This document shows, piece by piece, positions 33,473 through 43,682 of a stretch of DNA of 64,000 bases; positions within the stretch are counted from its first letter, which is position 1; each line of letters starts with the position of its first letter. The translations under genes and the position numbers were made by a program. The DNA is from an uncultured bacterium (GTDB taxonomy: Bacteria; Actinomycetota; Actinomycetes; S36-B12; CAIYMF01): positions 1-64,000 of the forward strand of contig CAIKEU010000013.1 in the NCBI GenBank assembly GCA_903826575.1, given 5' to 3'. Under the pieces are notes generated by a model. The model worked only from the letters and a program-made list of their open reading frames with translations, did no database searches and had not been told where the DNA came from.

Positions 33473-35266
33473 TCACGACACGTGATGCACTTCCTGCAGG
33501 CGGTACACCGGCGTAGGAATTCCCTCCATGCGCGCCTTTAACTGCAGCGAAAGGAACTGCGAGTAATGCCGTGACTGGTGCAGGTTTCCACCGTGGAACC
33601 ACAGCGCATCCTGCTGGGTCGGCTTCCACATATTGCGCTGCTCACCTTCCCACGGGCCCGGGTCCTTGGGAGTGTTGGAGCCCAAGCCCCACACCTTGCC
33701 GACTTTGTCCGCAGTGTCCTGATCGACCAGATCAGCAACCCAGCCATTCATCGAGCCGTACCCCGTTGCGTACACGATCACATCGGCCGGTAGCTCGGTG
33801 CCATTGTCGAGGATCACTGAGTTCTCAGTGAGACGTTCAACTTGGCCATTCGCGAGCTTAATCTTGCCGTCGATGATCAGCTGCGAAGCACCGATATCGA
33901 TGTAGTAGCCCGAGCCACGCCGCAGGTACTTCATGAACAGACCCGAATCATCCGGACCAAAGTCCAGTTGGAAGCCGGCCTTTTCAAGGTCCCCGTAGAA
34001 ATCAGCGTCGACCTCACGGATCTTGTCGTAAACCGGCTTCTGGAAATCGGCCAAGATCGCGTAAGGGAGGGACGCAAAAATTAAATCCGCCTTCGCCGTC
34101 GTCATTCCACTTTGCACCGCTCGCTCGGAGTACAAATCCCCGAGACCGATCTCCATTAGAGATTCAGATCGAACGATGTGCGTCGTGGAACGCTGCACCA
34201 TCGTGACGTCGACACCGGCCTCGTAGAGCGCCGCACAGATATCGTGCGCCGAGTTGTTTGACCCCACAACGACAACCTTCTTGCCGACGTAGCCGTCAGG
34301 GCCGGGATGCTGTGACGAGTGATGCTGCACGCCGGTGAAGATGTCGCTGCCGGGGAAGCTCGGCACATTCGCCTTGGCCGACATACCGGTAGCGAACACC
34401 AGCTGCTTCGGGCGCAGCACAACCTTTTCGCCATCGCGATCAACGATCACCGTCCACTCGCCGGCGGCCTCGTCGTAAACCGCACTCTTGACTTCGGACT
34501 TCGTCCAGTAGTTGAGCTCCATCACCTTGGTGTACATCTCAAGCCAGTCACCGATCTTGTCCTTCGGTGAGAACACCGGCCAATTCGCCGGGAAGTCGAT
34601 GTACGGCAAGTGGTCGTACCAGACCGGATCATGCAGGCACAGAGACTTGTAGCGCTTACGCCAGGAATCACCCGGGCGTTCGTTCTTCTCAACGATGATT
34701 GACGGAATTCCGAGTTGACGAAGGCGAGCCCCAAGACCGATACCGCCCTGGCCGCCACCGATCACCACGACATAGGGCTGTGTGTCATAGCCAAGATTGG
34801 CGAGTTCGTCCTCGCGCTCTTGCTTCCATGTCTTAGCGCCAACATTCTCGCCATGCTTGGCACCAAGCGGACGAGTGAAGCCCTTCTTCTCCTCGTGACC
34901 TTTGAGCTCAACCATCGTGGTGAGCAGCGTCCAGATCAGGCCATCGCGAACGCGAATCAATCCGAACCCACGAGCCACCTCGGTTTCAAAACTGATCCAG
35001 CCTTCTAGCAGGCCGCCAGCCTCGGTGGCTTCTTCACCTTCGGCAACCCGCCATCCCGACGGTTGGACGCGGGCAAGACATTCGTCCAACATGTGGCGAA
35101 CTTCGTCGCGTCCCTCCATCGTCACGATGTTCCACGTGAACGAGACGAGGTCTCGCCAGTAACAGTCCTCGGTGAATTTCGACGTCGCCTTATCGATCTC
35201 GCCGGCGCTCAGCGCCGCACCAAAGTCATCGAGGAAGGCCTGAAGTTTTTCTGTCGCCTCGGTCAT
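33473..35266 (-). CDS. NTF2-like/flavin-dependent monooxygenase fusion
   Basis: A 597-residue two-part enzyme. Residues about 1-140 form a SnoaL/NTF2-like domain (FTEDCYWRDLVSFTWNI). Residues about 160-597 form an FAD/NAD(P)H flavin monooxygenase: FAD motif VVIGGGQGGIGLGARL, FMO-like PVWYDHLPYIDFPANWP, NADPH motif VVVGSNNSAHDI and VIVYATGYGSM. It probably oxygenates a soft nucleophile or a ketone (Baeyer-Villiger). Such fusions are common in actinobacteria. ATG 35266 is used; GTG one codon earlier is possible. Confidence 0.88.
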   Translation of the reverse strand: MTEATEKLQAFLDDFGAALSAGEIDKATSKFTEDCYWRDLVSFTWNIVTMEGRDEVRHMLDECLARVQPSGWRVAEGEEATEAGGLLEGWISFETEVARGFGLIRVRDGLIWTLLTTMVELKGHEEKKGFTRPLGAKHGENVGAKTWKQEREDELANLGYDTQPYVVVIGGGQGGIGLGARLRQLGIPSIIVEKNERPGDSWRKRYKSLCLHDPVWYDHLPYIDFPANWPVFSPKDKIGDWLEMYTKVMELNYWTKSEVKSAVYDEAAGEWTVIVDRDGEKVVLRPKQLVFATGMSAKANVPSFPGSDIFTGVQHHSSQHPGPDGYVGKKVVVVGSNNSAHDICAALYEAGVDVTMVQRSTTHIVRSESLMEIGLGDLYSERAVQSGMTTAKADLIFASLPYAILADFQKPVYDKIREVDADFYGDLEKAGFQLDFGPDDSGLFMKYLRRGSGYYIDIGASQLIIDGKIKLANGQVERLTENSVILDNGTELPADVIVYATGYGSMNGWVADLVDQDTADKVGKVWGLGSNTPKDPGPWEGEQRNMWKPTQQDALWFHGGNLHQSRHYSQFLSLQLKARMEGIPTPVYRLQEVHHVS

Positions 35267-35515
35267 CACATTCCAATCGACGAAGAGCGTTCCAATTCAG
35301 CGGATGGGGTTGCCATATTTCTCCAGTCAAATTGATGTCGTCAATAGTTTTGATCACATTGCCCTACCAAATTGCGAAAGTTTCCAGGCCTTCACGGGTT
35401 TGGCACGATTACATGTACGTTCCGTGTGATTGACGCCCGCTGACCCATTTCGCGCGGCCGCACGCGTGGTCGCGGGTACTGTTGCTTCGTAAACCAGAAG
35501 ACATGAGGGGTAATT

Positions 35516-36754
35516 GTGACTAGTTCGACCGCCGCACCGGAGTCGACAGATCCGGCACCCGAATCACATGCCAAGCGCTCCTCGAAACCCTCCATGACTC
35601 GGTTCTGGATTCGCCGGATCGCGGTTTTTCTGCTGGCGCTGATCGCAGTAACGGGGATCTGGTTTGCCGTCACATTCGTTCCCTACGTCCGCGACTCACA
35701 GGGTGAGCCCACGTCGGTCCTGCTGGCAACCTGGGGTCGTGATCACGGGCTGGGCTCGGTGGTAGCTGCGGCTGAAGATTTTTACTACGCGCACTTCGAT
35801 ACGACGCCAGTCGGCGGAAAGCCAACGGAATCGGCGAACTTCGGCTCGGATACAACCCCAACCCCTTCCGCGACCGGAGGCAATGCCCCTAGCCCGTCGC
35901 CCACCACCAGCGCGGCGGCACGTCCCCACCTCAATCCGCCGCCGACGCTGGTCAGCCCGGTGAAGGACGGCGCGCTGCAAGATGAGGGCGTGTGGCAGCC
36001 GGTCGCATCAAAGGTCGACGGTATGCACGCCATCTATGCCACCCGTGTGCGTCCGGACGCTATTCATACGAGTGTTTTGGCTTCACTGATGTGGATCGAT
36101 ACCAAACTCGCCAAGTCGATGTACGTCCCCGGATACATCGAGCCCGGTGGGCCAAATCCTTACGACGGTGCACTCCCTGAAAAGTTGTGGCCCGACGTTC
36201 TAGCCAACACCAACGGTGCATTTCGAATTCAGGATTCGCAAGGTGGTTACATCTACAACGGTAAGTCGATCGTTCCTATGGTTGACGGTCAAGCCACTCT
36301 CGCCATTGACTCAAAGGGTCACATGACGGTTGGCACATGGGGACGTGACATCACCCCGAATTCAGACGTTGTCGTCGCTCGTCAGAACTTGGCCCTAATC
36401 ATCGACCACGGCCAATCACGAGTAAAGTCAGGGGACGGATTTCGTTGGGGCGCAACAACTCACGGTGAATCCGCAGCATGGCGGTCAGCGATCGGTGAAC
36501 GTGCTGATGGAAGCTTGGTGTACATCGGCTCACCGGGGCTTACCGCTCAAGCGATGGCCGACACGTTGATTTCCGCCGGTGTACAGCGCGCCATGGTTCT
36601 CGACATGAACAACTGGTGGGTGGCTGGCTTCTACTTCAAGCATGATGCGTCAGGTCAGCCGCTATGCCACAAACTTGACCCCAATATCCAAGAGAGTTGC
36701 AACAGGTTCCTCAACCGGTACAAGCGAGATAGCTTGCAGTTCCTCGCGAACTAA
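35516..36754 (+). CDS. Membrane-anchored phosphodiester-glycosidase-like (NAGPA/DUF2233) protein
   Basis: A 412-residue protein with one N-terminal membrane span (VFLLALIAVTGIWFAVTFV). A Pro/Ser/Thr-rich linker follows (about residues 110-145), then an extracytoplasmic domain. NTNGAFR, the late RSAIGERADGSLVYIG and VLDMNNWW fit phosphodiester glycosidase folds, which remove or cap sugars on cell-surface phosphodiesters. The GTG start has AGGGG five bases upstream. The substrate is inferred only at family level. Confidence 0.72.
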   Translation: MTSSTAAPESTDPAPESHAKRSSKPSMTRFWIRRIAVFLLALIAVTGIWFAVTFVPYVRDSQGEPTSVLLATWGRDHGLGSVVAAAEDFYYAHFDTTPVGGKPTESANFGSDTTPTPSATGGNAPSPSPTTSAAARPHLNPPPTLVSPVKDGALQDEGVWQPVASKVDGMHAIYATRVRPDAIHTSVLASLMWIDTKLAKSMYVPGYIEPGGPNPYDGALPEKLWPDVLANTNGAFRIQDSQGGYIYNGKSIVPMVDGQATLAIDSKGHMTVGTWGRDITPNSDVVVARQNLALIIDHGQSRVKSGDGFRWGATTHGESAAWRSAIGERADGSLVYIGSPGLTAQAMADTLISAGVQRAMVLDMNNWWVAGFYFKHDASGQPLCHKLDPNIQESCNRFLNRYKRDSLQFLAN

Positions 36755-36786
36755 TCCCACGTGGTTGACGCAAAAATCGCGGCGGA

Positions 36787-38004
36787 TCAGCCAGCCATTT
36801 CCATGGTTGGTTGCTCGATCTTGGCCCACGCACCGAACCGTTCAGCAAATGGCGGCGCGGTGATGCCATGGGCAAACACACACATCAGGACCGTGACGCC
36901 CATGACACCCCAAACCTCGCGGGGCAGGTCGGTGCCGAACTCCTCAAAAGCGATCAACGCGAAGACGACAGACGCAAGTCCACGCGGGCCGAACCACGCG
37001 ATGAACCACTTTGTCGGCTCGCGTAGGCCCGAACCGGCAAGTGAGAGCCATAGTGGGAGCATGCGAATGGGGATCAGGGCAAGCAGGGCAAAGAACACGC
37101 ACGGCCACGTGACGTAGTCGGCTAAATGGCTCACGAAGAGCATGCCAAATAGTGCCCAGACCGCGAATCCCATCAGGGTATTCATTTCCTCCGCAAGCAT
37201 GATGTCGTGATCGAGTTGTTCCCCGGCGGAACCTGCATATGCGGTTCCGGCGATGAACGCGGCAATGAATCCGTTTCCGTGGAGCAGTTCCGCGCCGAAG
37301 AATGCCAGCAGAGGGATCACGACGACGCCGATCTGCGCCATCGTCGGATCGGCCCAGCCGCGCAGCTCCGCTTTTCGTAGAAGCCAACCGAAGACAAATC
37401 CAAGCACTATTCCGAACAGGGCCCCGATCAGGATTTCAGTGGCAGCGTGCAGGAATGCCGACATGGCCGAGATAGAAGTACTGGAACCGTGTGCAAGGGT
37501 CAGGGCGAAGAGCACCACCGGGGTAGCAAGGCCGTCATTCAGGCCACTTTCCCCATTGAGGAGTCGACGGACTCGAGTGGGGACGATCGGGTTAAGAATG
37601 GTTGGAGCCCCGAGGCCGGCGTCCGTTGGCGCGAGTGCCGAGGCGATGAAGAGCACGAAAGCAACGGATAACTCAGGGAACAGCCATTGAGCGGCGAAGA
37701 ACCCGATTGCGATCGAGATGGGAAGGGCGACAAATAGCATCCGCGCCAGAAGTTTCCAGTCACCGAGGAGTTCACGCGGGTGCGCCTGCGCTGCATCATG
37801 AAACAGAATCAGGGCTAGCGTCGCCTCTGCCAAGAGCTTAATCGCATCATTGCCAGCCGGAACGATGAATCGAGCCAGGCCAAGTAGCGCGCCCACCAAA
37901 GTGAAGACAATTGGTGGACTGACGTAGAACTGTTTGGCTCGACCAGATACGAGCGTGTACCCCATCACGATGATGGCGAAGATGGCAATGGCCCCTCCTC
38001 CCAC
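36787..38004 (-). CDS. CPA1-family cation:proton antiporter (NhaP type)
   Basis: A 405-residue antiporter with about twelve membrane spans. Ion-site motifs ASALAPTDAGLG and LNGESGLNDGLATP, with the conserved Asp pair, are intact, as is the C-terminal WFGPRGLASVVFAL. It exchanges Na+ or K+ for protons at the membrane. The start is a GTG preceded by AAGGTGG; an in-frame stop lies just upstream. It converges with the phosphodiester-glycosidase-like gene. Confidence 0.88.
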   Translation of the reverse strand: MGGGAIAIFAIIVMGYTLVSGRAKQFYVSPPIVFTLVGALLGLARFIVPAGNDAIKLLAEATLALILFHDAAQAHPRELLGDWKLLARMLFVALPISIAIGFFAAQWLFPELSVAFVLFIASALAPTDAGLGAPTILNPIVPTRVRRLLNGESGLNDGLATPVVLFALTLAHGSSTSISAMSAFLHAATEILIGALFGIVLGFVFGWLLRKAELRGWADPTMAQIGVVVIPLLAFFGAELLHGNGFIAAFIAGTAYAGSAGEQLDHDIMLAEEMNTLMGFAVWALFGMLFVSHLADYVTWPCVFFALLALIPIRMLPLWLSLAGSGLREPTKWFIAWFGPRGLASVVFALIAFEEFGTDLPREVWGVMGVTVLMCVFAHGITAPPFAERFGAWAKIEQPTMEMAG

Positions 38005-38142
38005 GCGAAAACACCACCTTCATTGCAATCAGCTCATGGTCTGTCGTCAGAACGGCACCTGCCAACGTCGAGTCCTGGCCGTCAACTGCGCGCATCGCAG
38101 TCTTCCATGCCACTAGCCCACAAGCACGCAGAACGCCACGAC

Positions 38143-38745
38143 TCAGAGGCCGCCCGGGATCGACACGTAAGCGAAGAGTAAGAATCGCGCGCTCCTGCCA
38201 ATGAATACCGCCGGCAGGAAGATGCGCAACGGAATCTTAAGCGTGCCCGCGGCCAGGCCGGCCATGTCGAAGATTGGATTCGGTGGGGCAGAAAACACCA
38301 TGAGGAAGAGGAACGACCGCATCGGTGTGCTCATCTGTTCCGTCGTCCAGGTAACTGCTTTAGATTTGCCCAATACTTGCCGGCCGGCTCGGCCTGCGTA
38401 GTAGCCGCTGAGTTCACCCAAGACAGATCCCGCCGCGGCCAACAGCGCCGCTAACCACGGCAACCCAGCCTTGCCAAGAATTGCCAGCATGATGCCGTTG
38501 TACGGAATCGGAATCAGCACAGTGACGTTGGCGACGAAAGCCAGAATGAACGCACCCGGATAAATCACATTGACAAGACTGTGCAGCCAGTCCGTGACCG
38601 CAGGTCTGGTCAGGACCCAATAGGCGGCGTAATTCAGGGCCAGCATCCCGGCGATACCGAGCGCCGTAAGGGCGATTCGACGCTTAGACCACGTGCGAAT
38701 GCCTACAACTTCTGGCTCAGTTGGTTGCCCGATCTCGTGACTCAC
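38143..38745 (-). CDS. VTT-domain (SNARE-associated/DedA-like) membrane protein
   Basis: A 200-residue protein with about five hydrophobic segments. The VTT glycine motif AAGSVLGELSGYYAGRAG is present, and the membrane-embedded Pro/Phe-rich SAPPNPIFDMAGLAAG. DedA-like members affect lipid carrier recycling (undecaprenyl phosphate) and membrane homeostasis. Its ATG overlaps the lgt stop codon, so it is co-translated with Lgt. Confidence 0.82.
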   Translation of the reverse strand: MSHEIGQPTEPEVVGIRTWSKRRIALTALGIAGMLALNYAAYWVLTRPAVTDWLHSLVNVIYPGAFILAFVANVTVLIPIPYNGIMLAILGKAGLPWLAALLAAAGSVLGELSGYYAGRAGRQVLGKSKAVTWTTEQMSTPMRSFLFLMVFSAPPNPIFDMAGLAAGTLKIPLRIFLPAVFIGRSARFLLFAYVSIPGGL

Positions 38746-39695
38746 GAGGGGGACGGACTCTCAGGCTCACTCTCACCGGTCATCGCGTCGGACATTTCAA
38801 CATCGTCGCTCGCTGGCTCAATCACCGCAGAGTCAGCACCATCGGCATCATCTGGCGCAGCAATTTCGTCGCCCGACATATCCGTCTCGTCAACAGGGCG
38901 GTAAGCAGTCCACAGAACCCACAGTCCAAAGGGGACGAGTACCAGGCACATGTACTGCGCACCCGTGAGTCCAAATACTCGCTCATCATGGGTGCGCAAA
39001 ATATCAGTGAGGAAGCGCAGGACACCGTACGAGATCAAGAAGGTCGCGCTAATGACCCCAGGGCGCGCTCCACGCCGATCCAGCCAGAACAGCGCAGCGA
39101 TGACGGGGATGAGCCAGATAACTTCGTAGATGGCGGTGTTGTGATACGTCTGGCCAACAACGAGCGGACCTTCAACAGTGACACCACCGAGATAGTGCAT
39201 GCCGAGGAAAAAGTCCGTGGGGCCACCGAGGTGTTCACCAACGGAGATGCAGCCAAAGCGACCGATCATCTGCCCGACGGCCAAGCCCATGATTGCGCCG
39301 TCAAGAAGTGCCCATTTTTGTGTACGTGGCCACTTGCGCGTTACGAACGGCGCAATGAGCACAGCGGAAATCAGGCCACCGCTAAATTGCAGACCGCCCT
39401 TCCAGACTGCAAAAACGTCCAACGGACCATTGAGTTGGTGGATATGAGTGGCTGCCCACAGCAGTCGCGCACCGATAAGTCCCGAGGCCACCAAAATGAA
39501 CCCGACGCGTTCGGTATCCCGCGAAGGAATTCCGAATCGCTCGTTACGACGAGCCGCGATAGTGATTCCGATCAAGATTCCGACCGCAACGAACAAGCCA
39601 AAGGTCCGGATGTGAATCGGGCCAAGCGTGATCGTCGGGAATGAGTAATACGGGATTCCGGTAGCAAGCAGTGTTCCGGAAACCAAAGACATCAT
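38742..39695 (-). CDS. lgt: Prolipoprotein diacylglyceryl transferase
   Basis: A 317-residue integral membrane enzyme that attaches diacylglycerol to lipobox cysteines, needed here for the sugar- and polyamine-binding lipoproteins. Motifs: IHIRTFGLFVAVG near the N-terminus, GGLQFSGGLISAV, the signature MIGRFGCISVGEHLGGPT and RFLTDILR. The C-terminus is an acidic, Pro/Ser-rich tail of about 45 residues, as in many actinobacterial Lgt proteins. The start at 39695 is set by TACGAT six bases upstream (leaderless). Confidence 0.93.
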   Translation of the reverse strand: MMSLVSGTLLATGIPYYSFPTITLGPIHIRTFGLFVAVGILIGITIAARRNERFGIPSRDTERVGFILVASGLIGARLLWAATHIHQLNGPLDVFAVWKGGLQFSGGLISAVLIAPFVTRKWPRTQKWALLDGAIMGLAVGQMIGRFGCISVGEHLGGPTDFFLGMHYLGGVTVEGPLVVGQTYHNTAIYEVIWLIPVIAALFWLDRRGARPGVISATFLISYGVLRFLTDILRTHDERVFGLTGAQYMCLVLVPFGLWVLWTAYRPVDETDMSGDEIAAPDDADGADSAVIEPASDDVEMSDAMTGESEPESPSPS

Positions 39696-39842
39696 GACCT
39701 CATCGTAAGCCGCAGGAGCGCGGTCACGACAGCAGGGACGACGAGCCGCCAAACGTCAACGAACAGCAGTCGGTACTTCGTTCCCACCAGCCAATTGCTT
39801 CGGCGCTTTGGACGACAGCCACGACGTCACTGTGCCTGCACT

Positions 39843-41927
39843 CTAGGCGCCGATTTCGATCCAATCGCCGAGCCCAGCGGGCTTACCAAACAGATATCCC
39901 TGACCATGCGTCCAGCCCATGCCACGAAGGAAGGCCGATTGGACGGGTGTCTCAACACCCTCGGCAACTCCGATAAGGCCGATCGAAAATGCCAAACTAG
40001 CCAACCCTTCGGCCAGCGCATACGAGGCTGAATCCGGATCTGAAAGGGAGGACACAAATGAGCGGTCGAGCTTGATCCCCGTCACCGGCAGATCACGCAA
40101 CAACGAGATTGATGAATATCCGGTGCCGAAATCATCGACATGGATTCCGATACCTAAATCTCGGAGTCTGGCGAGATCCTCTTGCAAACTGCGTCGGGTG
40201 GACATCACCGCTGTTTCAGTGAGTTCGATGATCAGCCGTGTTGGGTCGATTCCTGAGTCCACGATCGTGTCGACGGTCGCATCAAGCCAATCCGTCTGCG
40301 CAAGTTCAATCGCCGACACGTTCACGGCAACGTGCTCAGTCATCCCAGGGTTACCCGCGATATCGCGACAAACCTGGCCTAAAACCTTTCTACCGATCAC
40401 AGTGATCAGGGATGAGTCCTCGGCAACTCCAAGGAAGGCGCCAGGGCTGAGCAATCCCTGCTGCGGATGATTCCAACGCACGAGCGCCTCAAAACCAATC
40501 CGACTGCTGTCTGACAACTGATGCACCGGCTGGTAATGAACGATGAATTCGTCATTGTCGATGGCATCCCGCAGGGCACCCTCGGTCTCCAACCGGGCCA
40601 TCGCCGCATCGGCCATGCTCAAGTCGAAAATCCGCCAGCGCGCCTTGCCGTCGCGCTTGGCTTCCGAAAGCGCAACATCGGCGTCTTGAAGCAACCCTGT
40701 TGCCGTTGATCCAGGACGTGCGAGCGCGGCACCCACCGATGTCGTCATGACGACGCGACGACCAGCGATGACGAAGTCGTCCTTAAGCGACTGAGTCATA
40801 AGGTGCGCGTAGTAGGTGAGCAGCGCTTCATCCGCGGGCTGGGGAGCGACGATCACGAACTCGTCCCCACCGAACCGCCCAACGATTGCATCACGACCCA
40901 AATAGGTAGTGAACCGCTCAGCAACAGCCTTCAAGAGCTCATCGCCAGCAATATGGCCCAAGGTTTCGTTGATGAGTTTGAAGTTATCGAGATCGGCGAA
41001 CAACACTCCAACACGTCCTGCGTCACCACGAGATGAGTCCAGCGCACGCTCTACCGCCTGCATCACCGTGTTGCGATTTGATAGTGAGGTCAACGGATCG
41101 CGGGCCGCGAGATCCGCAAGCCGTCGACGAGACGTGGTTTGCTCGGTGATATCAACGACCTGCTTGGTCAGCAGAACCACCGAGCCGTCGTCATCGCGGG
41201 CCGCAGCCACGGTGACATCGCCGTACAACATGTTGCCGGCGGCGTCTCTAAATCGCTGTACTCGGCGGAAGGTATCGAGCTCGCCCTTGGAAATGCGGTC
41301 AAGAAGTTCTGCTTCGACGATGAGATCGTCCGCGTTTGTCACAACAGACCACGAACCACCAATGAGTTCGTCCTCATCCCTACCAACAAATTCGCAGAGG
41401 GCTTCATTCACGTTGATGATGTCGAAATGAGGATTCATTAGCGCCATGCCAACCCCTGCATGCTGCATAGCTGAGCGGTAACGCTTTTCTGAAAGTAAGA
41501 GTGCGCGACGCGACAGACGCTGTTCGTGAATGTCGTGCAGGCCGACCATGAAGCCCTCGACCGAGTCCCCCTCGCGCATCATCGGGCGAGCGCGGCCCTC
41601 GAACCACCGCTTGCTGCCATCGCGATGGATCAACTCCATTTCCTGAACGACGCTTTGCCCAGCCAACAATTGATCGCGGTTACTCTCCACCCAGGCGAGA
41701 TCTTGATCCGGCGCAAGCAGGCTTAAAGCCGGTGCCCCTATGAGTTCATGGGGCTTCCAGCCCAGCCATTGAGTCACCGATGGCGAAATCCACTGAATGA
41801 TCAAGCCATTGGTTTGATAAACGATGTCCGAGGCATTTTCCGCCAACAGGCGGTAGCGCTCTTCACTAGAAAGGTCTAGGTGGGCGTCCGAGGCGCGGCG
41901 CTGAAGGGGAACGCTCTCCATACTCAT
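39843..41927 (-). CDS. PAS-PAS-GGDEF-EAL cyclic-di-GMP enzyme
   Basis: A 694-residue cytosolic signalling protein. Two PAS domains (about residues 25-135 and 145-255) precede a GGDEF domain (RDPLTSLSNRN...FADLDNFK...RFGGDEF) and an EAL domain (GFEALVRW, VDDFGTGYSS, GVAEGVET). Catalytic residues of both domains look intact, so it could make and degrade c-di-GMP. An AAGGGG site precedes the ATG at 41927. A GTG 14 codons earlier, just behind CATAAT, is an alternative leaderless start. It has no membrane spans. Confidence 0.92.
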   Translation of the reverse strand: MSMESVPLQRRASDAHLDLSSEERYRLLAENASDIVYQTNGLIIQWISPSVTQWLGWKPHELIGAPALSLLAPDQDLAWVESNRDQLLAGQSVVQEMELIHRDGSKRWFEGRARPMMREGDSVEGFMVGLHDIHEQRLSRRALLLSEKRYRSAMQHAGVGMALMNPHFDIINVNEALCEFVGRDEDELIGGSWSVVTNADDLIVEAELLDRISKGELDTFRRVQRFRDAAGNMLYGDVTVAAARDDDGSVVLLTKQVVDITEQTTSRRRLADLAARDPLTSLSNRNTVMQAVERALDSSRGDAGRVGVLFADLDNFKLINETLGHIAGDELLKAVAERFTTYLGRDAIVGRFGGDEFVIVAPQPADEALLTYYAHLMTQSLKDDFVIAGRRVVMTTSVGAALARPGSTATGLLQDADVALSEAKRDGKARWRIFDLSMADAAMARLETEGALRDAIDNDEFIVHYQPVHQLSDSSRIGFEALVRWNHPQQGLLSPGAFLGVAEDSSLITVIGRKVLGQVCRDIAGNPGMTEHVAVNVSAIELAQTDWLDATVDTIVDSGIDPTRLIIELTETAVMSTRRSLQEDLARLRDLGIGIHVDDFGTGYSSISLLRDLPVTGIKLDRSFVSSLSDPDSASYALAEGLASLAFSIGLIGVAEGVETPVQSAFLRGMGWTHGQGYLFGKPAGLGDWIEIGA

Positions 41928-42097
41928 GCGCCGCCCCTTGACACAAACAGGCGTGGCCGTACGACTCACGCCTGATTATGGTCGCAAGGTTTTGTCATCT
42001 TCGGAAGGGCGAATCCTTTACTGGACCCCCCAAACGGGTGTTCGTTGAGTAATTCTTGCGTTAGCCGTGCCGGCAATAGTGGCTTTACTCTTCGACC

Positions 42098-43156
42098 ATG
42101 CGCTTCTCCCGTGACGATGTCTCCGCACTGGCCCAGAACAGGCTGGCTCGCATTCTTGACGCGCTGCCTGATTCGGCGGCAACTCGGTTGGCCGGCGGCC
42201 CACGCTCCGTCGATGGCCAAGTACTCGATCCACATCTGGCAATGCTGCTAGCTGTTGACGAACGTATCCGACCAGGTGACGCCGATATCCCGGTCGCCGA
42301 ACAGCGCGCAATAAATCTCTCGGCATCACGAATTGCCGCGGGTACTCCCATCGAGATCGGTCCGGTTCGAGACCTGATGATCGACGGCGGTGCGGGCCAA
42401 CTGCGGGCTCGTCTCTACACACCGCCCACGCTTGGAACTAATCGTCCACTAGTCGTGTTCTTTCACGGAGGCGGCTGGGTTGTCGGCAGCGTGGATAGCC
42501 ACGATCAGCCATGTCGCCTTCTGAGCAAGTACGCCGATGTGCACGTTCTCTCGGTCGACTACCGGCTCGCACCCGAACATCCGTTCCCAGCAGCAGTCGA
42601 AGATGGACTGGCCGCATTCCTGTGGGCCAACGAACACGCCGAATCACTTGGCGTGAGGTCGGGTCGGGTTGCCGTCGCGGGTGATAGCGCAGGCGGCAAT
42701 ATCGCTGCCGTTGTGTGTCACCAAACTCGCGATCAAGGGTTACCGCAACCAGTGGCCCAACTTCTGATCTACCCCGCCACAGATGGAAGTGTTAATCGTC
42801 CGTCAAAGGACCTGTTCGGTCACGGGTTCTTCCTCGACCGTCCGCAGATGGACACCTACTGGGACACCTACCGCGCGGGCACCGCTCACAGCGATCCTCG
42901 ACTGTCGCCACTATGTTCGGCCGACTTCTCCAACCTCGCTCCGGCCGTGATCTCAACGGGCGCCCTCGACCCGTTGCGCGATGAGGGGGAGGCGTATGCA
43001 CATGCTTTGAGGGAGGCCGGTGTTTCTGTAGCGCTGCGTCGGGCGAGCGGACTAGTACACGGCTTCTTCAGCATGACGGGCATTCACCGTGCGTCACTCG
43101 AAGAATCAATCGCCATCGCCGGCGCATTCTCCGCGCTGATGGACACGACGAGTTAG
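42098..43156 (+). CDS. HSL-family (LipH-like) alpha/beta-hydrolase esterase
   Basis: A 352-residue esterase of the hormone-sensitive-lipase group. The oxyanion motif is FFHGGGWVVGS, the nucleophile elbow VAVAGDSAGGNIA, the acid STGALDPLRDE and the catalytic His SGLVHGFFSM. It hydrolyses short- to medium-chain esters. It is divergent from the GGDEF-EAL gene. Confidence 0.92.
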   Translation: MRFSRDDVSALAQNRLARILDALPDSAATRLAGGPRSVDGQVLDPHLAMLLAVDERIRPGDADIPVAEQRAINLSASRIAAGTPIEIGPVRDLMIDGGAGQLRARLYTPPTLGTNRPLVVFFHGGGWVVGSVDSHDQPCRLLSKYADVHVLSVDYRLAPEHPFPAAVEDGLAAFLWANEHAESLGVRSGRVAVAGDSAGGNIAAVVCHQTRDQGLPQPVAQLLIYPATDGSVNRPSKDLFGHGFFLDRPQMDTYWDTYRAGTAHSDPRLSPLCSADFSNLAPAVISTGALDPLRDEGEAYAHALREAGVSVALRRASGLVHGFFSMTGIHRASLEESIAIAGAFSALMDTTS

Positions 43157-43211
43157 CCCACGTCATCTGATCGAACCATGCAACCGCGACGTGAGGCAGA
43201 CGACGTCAGGA

Positions 43212-43682
43212 TCAGGGGGTTACATCTGAGTTCGAGTACACCAACGACGCGCGGTGTTCCTCATCGTGCGTGAGAATTTCAATGACCAGGCCGCGAACGT
43301 CAATCTCACCGAATGTTTCGTGCACCGCTCGCGCCGTCCAATCATTATCCGTCAGATCGCGAAGCGCCATCAGAAATGAAATCCGCTGAGCCATCACTCG
43401 TGCCGAAGCATCCTCAACGGTCCACGATGCGTACGTCTCGACAGTTGCGTGGGCGTCTGGCTCCCACCACTCATACGCGGGAGGCGTGAGGCCGGCCCGA
43501 TGAGCGGAGACCATTTGCTCGAGTCGCACCGACCAGACCTGCTCGTCTACCTCCGATACGTGGCCCAAGATGGTCGCGGGTGACCACTGGTCAGGTATCG
43601 CTCTCGCTGAGGCAGCTGACTCGATCATGCGATCGACGCTCATCAGCAGTTCGACAAGTAGTACAGAGATTGGATTGGACAC
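43212..43682 (-). CDS. DinB-family (DfsB) protein
   Basis: A 156-residue four-helix protein. Metal-binding His positions appear in TILGHVSEVDEQVW and ILTHDEEHRASL. DinB/DfsB proteins include mycothiol- or bacillithiol-dependent S-transferases and enzymes of unknown role; mycothiol use would suit an actinobacterium but cannot be shown here. It is transcribed alone and converges on the esterase gene. Confidence 0.8.
   Translation of the reverse strand: MSNPISVLLVELLMSVDRMIESAASARAIPDQWSPATILGHVSEVDEQVWSVRLEQMVSAHRAGLTPPAYEWWEPDAHATVETYASWTVEDASARVMAQRISFLMALRDLTDNDWTARAVHETFGEIDVRGLVIEILTHDEEHRASLVYSNSDVTP

Noticed and set aside
38721-39644. 307-codon plus-strand ORF opposite lgt
   Set aside because: It lies wholly antisense to Lgt, is highly charged and low-complexity, and has no recognisable motif; a shadow frame.
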